Position numbers and translations under genes: made by a program
The notes under the pieces: generated by a model
What the model saw: the letters and a program-made list of their open reading frames with translations, nothing else
Database searches by the model: none
Told to the model about the DNA's origin: nothing
Shown: piece after piece, positions 58,672 to 59,414 of the stretch
Position numbering within the stretch: the stretch's first letter is position 1
How the letters are laid out: the number at the start of each line of letters is the position of its first letter
From: an uncultured Ruminococcus sp.
GTDB lineage: Bacteria > Bacillota > Clostridia > Oscillospirales > Ruminococcaceae
Length of the DNA: 59,414 nt
Assembly (NCBI GenBank): GCA_900541495.1
Contig: UQKC01000008.1
Span: forward strand, 1-59,414
Direction of reading: 5' to 3'

Positions 58672-59342
58672 TATTTCGATTCCTTTTCATCGTATTTGCT
58701 CCAGTGCGAAAATGCGAGGGTCGAAGCCTCGGGCGGAAGATGTGAGCTGTCGTTTTTGAAGATTATTTTCGGGCGAAGTGCTTCGTCATATTCGATGAGC
58801 GAAACTGCGGTATTATCCGACCAGCCAACATCGCCGAGCCTATCCGCTGAGCCGAACTCGGCATACGAAAGATAGTTGCGAAGAGCACAGCCATGCGAAA
58901 CGACAACTACCGTCTTGTCCTCATTTTCGCGGACAATGCTGTTAACGGCTTTTATCATTCGTTCATAGACCTCGGACATTCGCTCGCTGCCCTCGACATA
59001 GAAGTTTTTCATATCGTTTTTCCAGAGATTATGCTCGGCAGGATATTTTTTCTCGATATCCGTCCATAACATTCCCTCCCATACGCCGCCGTGGATCTCA
59101 ATGATGTCCTCACGCTCGATTATGGGAAGTCTGAGCCGTGAATTTATGGCATTTGCGGTCGCCATTGCCCGTTTGAGCGGACTGGAATAAATGGCATCAT
59201 AATCTATCGTTTCAAAGCGTTTAGCGAGGTATTCGAGCTGAATTTTGCCCTTTTCGCTGATATCGCAGTCAATTCTGCCCTGAAAAAATTCCTTGACGTT
59301 GCCCTCCGCTTCGGCGTGGCGGACAAAATATACTTTTGTCAT
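58671..59342 (-). CDS. Histidine phosphatase family protein (phosphoglycerate-mutase-like)
   Basis: The 223-residue protein has the RHG-type motif as VYFVRHAEAEGN (phospho-acceptor His9), SSPLKRAMATANAI (Arg), the acid region EIHGGVWEGMLWTDIE and the second His in VVVSHGCALRNYL. These enzymes remove phosphate from sugars, nucleotides or cobalamin precursors; the substrate here is unknown. It is translationally coupled to ruvX. AAAGGAAA precedes the ATG. Confidence 0.9.
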   Translation of the reverse strand: MTKVYFVRHAEAEGNVKEFFQGRIDCDISEKGKIQLEYLAKRFETIDYDAIYSSPLKRAMATANAINSRLRLPIIEREDIIEIHGGVWEGMLWTDIEKKYPAEHNLWKNDMKNFYVEGSERMSEVYERMIKAVNSIVRENEDKTVVVVSHGCALRNYLSYAEFGSADRLGDVGWSDNTAVSLIEYDEALRPKIIFKNDSSHLPPEASTLAFSHWSKYDEKESK

Positions 59343-59362
59343 AGTTTCGTATCATTTCCTTT

Positions 59363-59414
59363 CTAAGGAAACGCTGATTAATACGTTTTTGCCATTTTTC
59401 AAAATGTTTATGTC
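59363..59414. repeat. Family-1 inverted-repeat element, truncated by the window end
   Basis: The bases from CTAAGGAAACGCTGATTAA through GCCATTTTTCAAAATG are identical to the reverse complement of 30194-30237. The remainder lies beyond the window. It sits just upstream of the histidine phosphatase gene. Confidence 0.8.

Overview
The window looks like chromosome of a gut or rumen Clostridium-class bacterium close to Ruminococcus (Oscillospiraceae). The reasons are a hrcA-grpE-dnaK-dnaJ operon behind a CIRCE operator, an S-box riboswitch before metK, sigma-A promoters of the TTGACA/TATAAT type with 17-base spacing, strong Shine-Dalgarno sites, and a cellobiose 2-epimerase and a GH130 mannoside phosphorylase, enzymes characterised from Ruminococcus albus. 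The genus is an inference from gene content; no rRNA or tRNA gene was seen.

Layout. 1-6.1 kb: metY-type O-acetylhomoserine sulfhydrylase (-), secA, cellobiose 2-epimerase, and a ComFB-like protein. 6.1-11.5 kb: the heat-shock operon on the minus strand, with transposon-like repeats in its spacers. 11.7-18.2 kb: RqcH (NFACT), GH130 phosphorylase, a DUF6440 protein, an Rpn/PDDEXK protein and an intracellular GH95 enzyme. 18.3-29.8 kb: one long minus-strand operon for a composite carbohydrate uptake system: a very large solute-binding protein, two separate permease pairs, an NHL/TPR membrane-anchored propeller, a YIP1 membrane protein and a secreted DUF5696 protein, with no ATPase. 30.2-34.2 kb: a heterodimeric ABC exporter preceded by a 27-residue leader peptide and an intrinsic terminator, which reads as a translation-controlled attenuator. 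34.2-35.7 kb: a divergent ferredoxin-like protein and Crp/Fnr regulator. 35.7-39.5 kb: a glycine-zipper peptide, two PH-domain proteins, a transmembrane Ser/Thr kinase and a divergent HTH protein; the PH operon and the kinase share an identically spaced promoter box. 39.5-44.0 kb: MATE transporter, an EAL-domain protein and a YitT protein. 44.2-48.7 kb: three secreted paralogues with a common Ig-like N-terminal module. 48.7-50.2 kb: SAM-I riboswitch and metK. 50.6-55.7 kb: an operon of a transglutaminase lipoprotein, PilC, four pilin-like proteins and PilT. 55.8-58.2 kb: a cell-wall-anchored choice-of-anchor A protein with 38 hexapeptide repeats. 58.2-59.4 kb: ruvX and a histidine phosphatase.

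The most promising candidates for undescribed biology are the leader-peptide attenuator of the ABC exporter, the PH/PH/glycine-zipper operon co-regulated with the kinase, the composite dual-permease carbohydrate operon with a putative new glycosidase (DUF5696), the reduced pilus operon whose only ATPase is PilT-like, and the Ig-module paralogue array with an unrecognised C-terminal repeat. Several families of short dispersed inverted-repeat elements lie in the intergenic spaces.
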